Source of the DNA: Alphaproteobacteria bacterium
Lineage (GTDB): Bacteria > Pseudomonadota > Alphaproteobacteria > ATCC43930 > CGMCC-115725
Length of the DNA stretch: 5,427 nucleotides
Assembly (NCBI GenBank): GCA_005888425.1
Contig: VAZF01000135.1
Coordinates: 1-5,427, forward strand
Direction: 5' to 3'
In this document: positions 5,036 to 5,427 of the stretch, one piece after another
How the letters are laid out: each line of letters begins with the position of its first letter
How positions within the stretch are numbered: the first letter of the stretch is position 1
Made by a program: the position numbers and the translations under genes
The notes under the pieces: generated by a model
What the model was told of the DNA's origin: nothing
Databases searched by the model: none
The model's input: only the letters and a program-made list of their open reading frames with translations

Positions 5036-5427
5036 ATGGCCGGCAATAGCTTCGGGACGCTGTTCCGCTTTACGACCTGGGGCGAGAGCCACGGACCGGC
5101 GATCGGCGTCGTCGTCGATGGCGTGCCGCCGCGGATCCCGCTCGCCGAGCCCGACATCCAGCACTGGCTTGACCGGCGCCGGCCCGGACAGTCGCGCTAC
5201 ACGACGCAGCGGCGCGAGCCCGACGAGGTCAAGATCCTGTCCGGCGTCTTCGAGGGGCAGACGACCGGTACGCCGATCCAGCTGTTGATCGAGAATGTCG
5301 ACCAGCGCTCGAAGGACTACCGCAACATCGCCGACCGTTTCCGGCCGGGGCACGCCGACTACACCTATTGGAAAAAGTATGGAACCCGGGATTACCGCGG
5401 CGGCGGCCGCGCCTCCGCGCGCGAGAC
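5036..5427 (+). CDS. aroC: Chorismate synthase AroC, N-terminal 130 residues (C-terminus off the right edge)
   Basis: Cytoplasmic, flavin-dependent enzyme that converts 5-enolpyruvylshikimate 3-phosphate to chorismate, the last step of the shikimate pathway and precursor of aromatic amino acids, folates and quinones. The translated start MAGNSFGTLFRFTTWGESHG contains the first family signature with catalytic H19. Next come LDRRRPGQS (45-53), EVKILSGVFEGQTTGTPI (64-81), and the second signature RPGHADYTY with H106, followed by KYGTRDYRGGGRASARE (114-130). All expected residues are present and the frame is open to the window edge; the full enzyme is usually about 360 residues. The ATG at 5036 has GGAAGG at 5027-5032 (3 nt spacing) and GGAG at 5022-5025. 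It begins 15 bp after the proper fabI stop, so the two are probably cotranscribed. Because of the fabI frameshift, ribosomes translating fabI would now run over this start as far as 5049. Confidence 0.97.
   Translation, partial: MAGNSFGTLFRFTTWGESHGPAIGVVVDGVPPRIPLAEPDIQHWLDRRRPGQSRYTTQRREPDEVKILSGVFEGQTTGTPIQLLIENVDQRSKDYRNIADRFRPGHADYTYWKKYGTRDYRGGGRASARE

Overview
The window is GC-rich, densely coded and looks like an alphaproteobacterial chromosome. The reasons are the fabI-aroC pair placed divergently from a yihY-pdxH pair and the look of the individual proteins. I cannot name the genus from sequence alone. There are eight genes. Six lie on the minus strand (about 1-4072) and two on the plus strand (4252-5427). 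The two groups meet at a 179-bp divergent promoter region. No tRNA, rRNA, CRISPR array, insertion sequence or transposase was seen.

Minus strand, read from 1986 down to 1, is a compact four-gene cluster. In order it holds a stand-alone ChrB N-terminal-domain-like protein, a six-helix COG4280-type membrane protein, a 77-residue two-helix membrane protein, and a FieF-like cation diffusion facilitator that runs off the left edge. Gaps are 12 bp, a 4-bp ATGA overlap, and 20 bp, so it reads as one operon. A perfect 8-bp inverted repeat (1998-2017) sits just upstream of the first start codon, inside a possible promoter, and is the best operator candidate here. I infer a metal-responsive efflux or homeostasis operon. 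The metal is unknown.

Upstream on the same strand are yihY (BrkB-family inner membrane protein with a C-terminal winged-helix-like extension) and pdxH (pyridoxamine 5'-phosphate oxidase, GTG start). They are 41 bp apart. A 110-bp gap separates pdxH from the metal cluster.

Plus strand: fabI (enoyl-ACP reductase) followed after 15 bp by aroC (chorismate synthase, cut by the right edge). The fabI reading frame is broken. Codons 1-177 are normal, then the frame changes at a 9-bp sequence, GATCTCGGC (4774-4782), that belongs both to the end of the upstream part and to the start of the downstream part. This is what a 32-bp deletion between two copies of that 9-mer would leave, and adding 32 bp restores a 266-residue FabI. 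The COG4280 protein also seems to lack a segment: its second internal repeat has no counterpart to the E-x-x-E helix of the first. The fabI lesion and the ChrB-like/COG4280/CDF cluster with its palindrome are the two points most worth following up.
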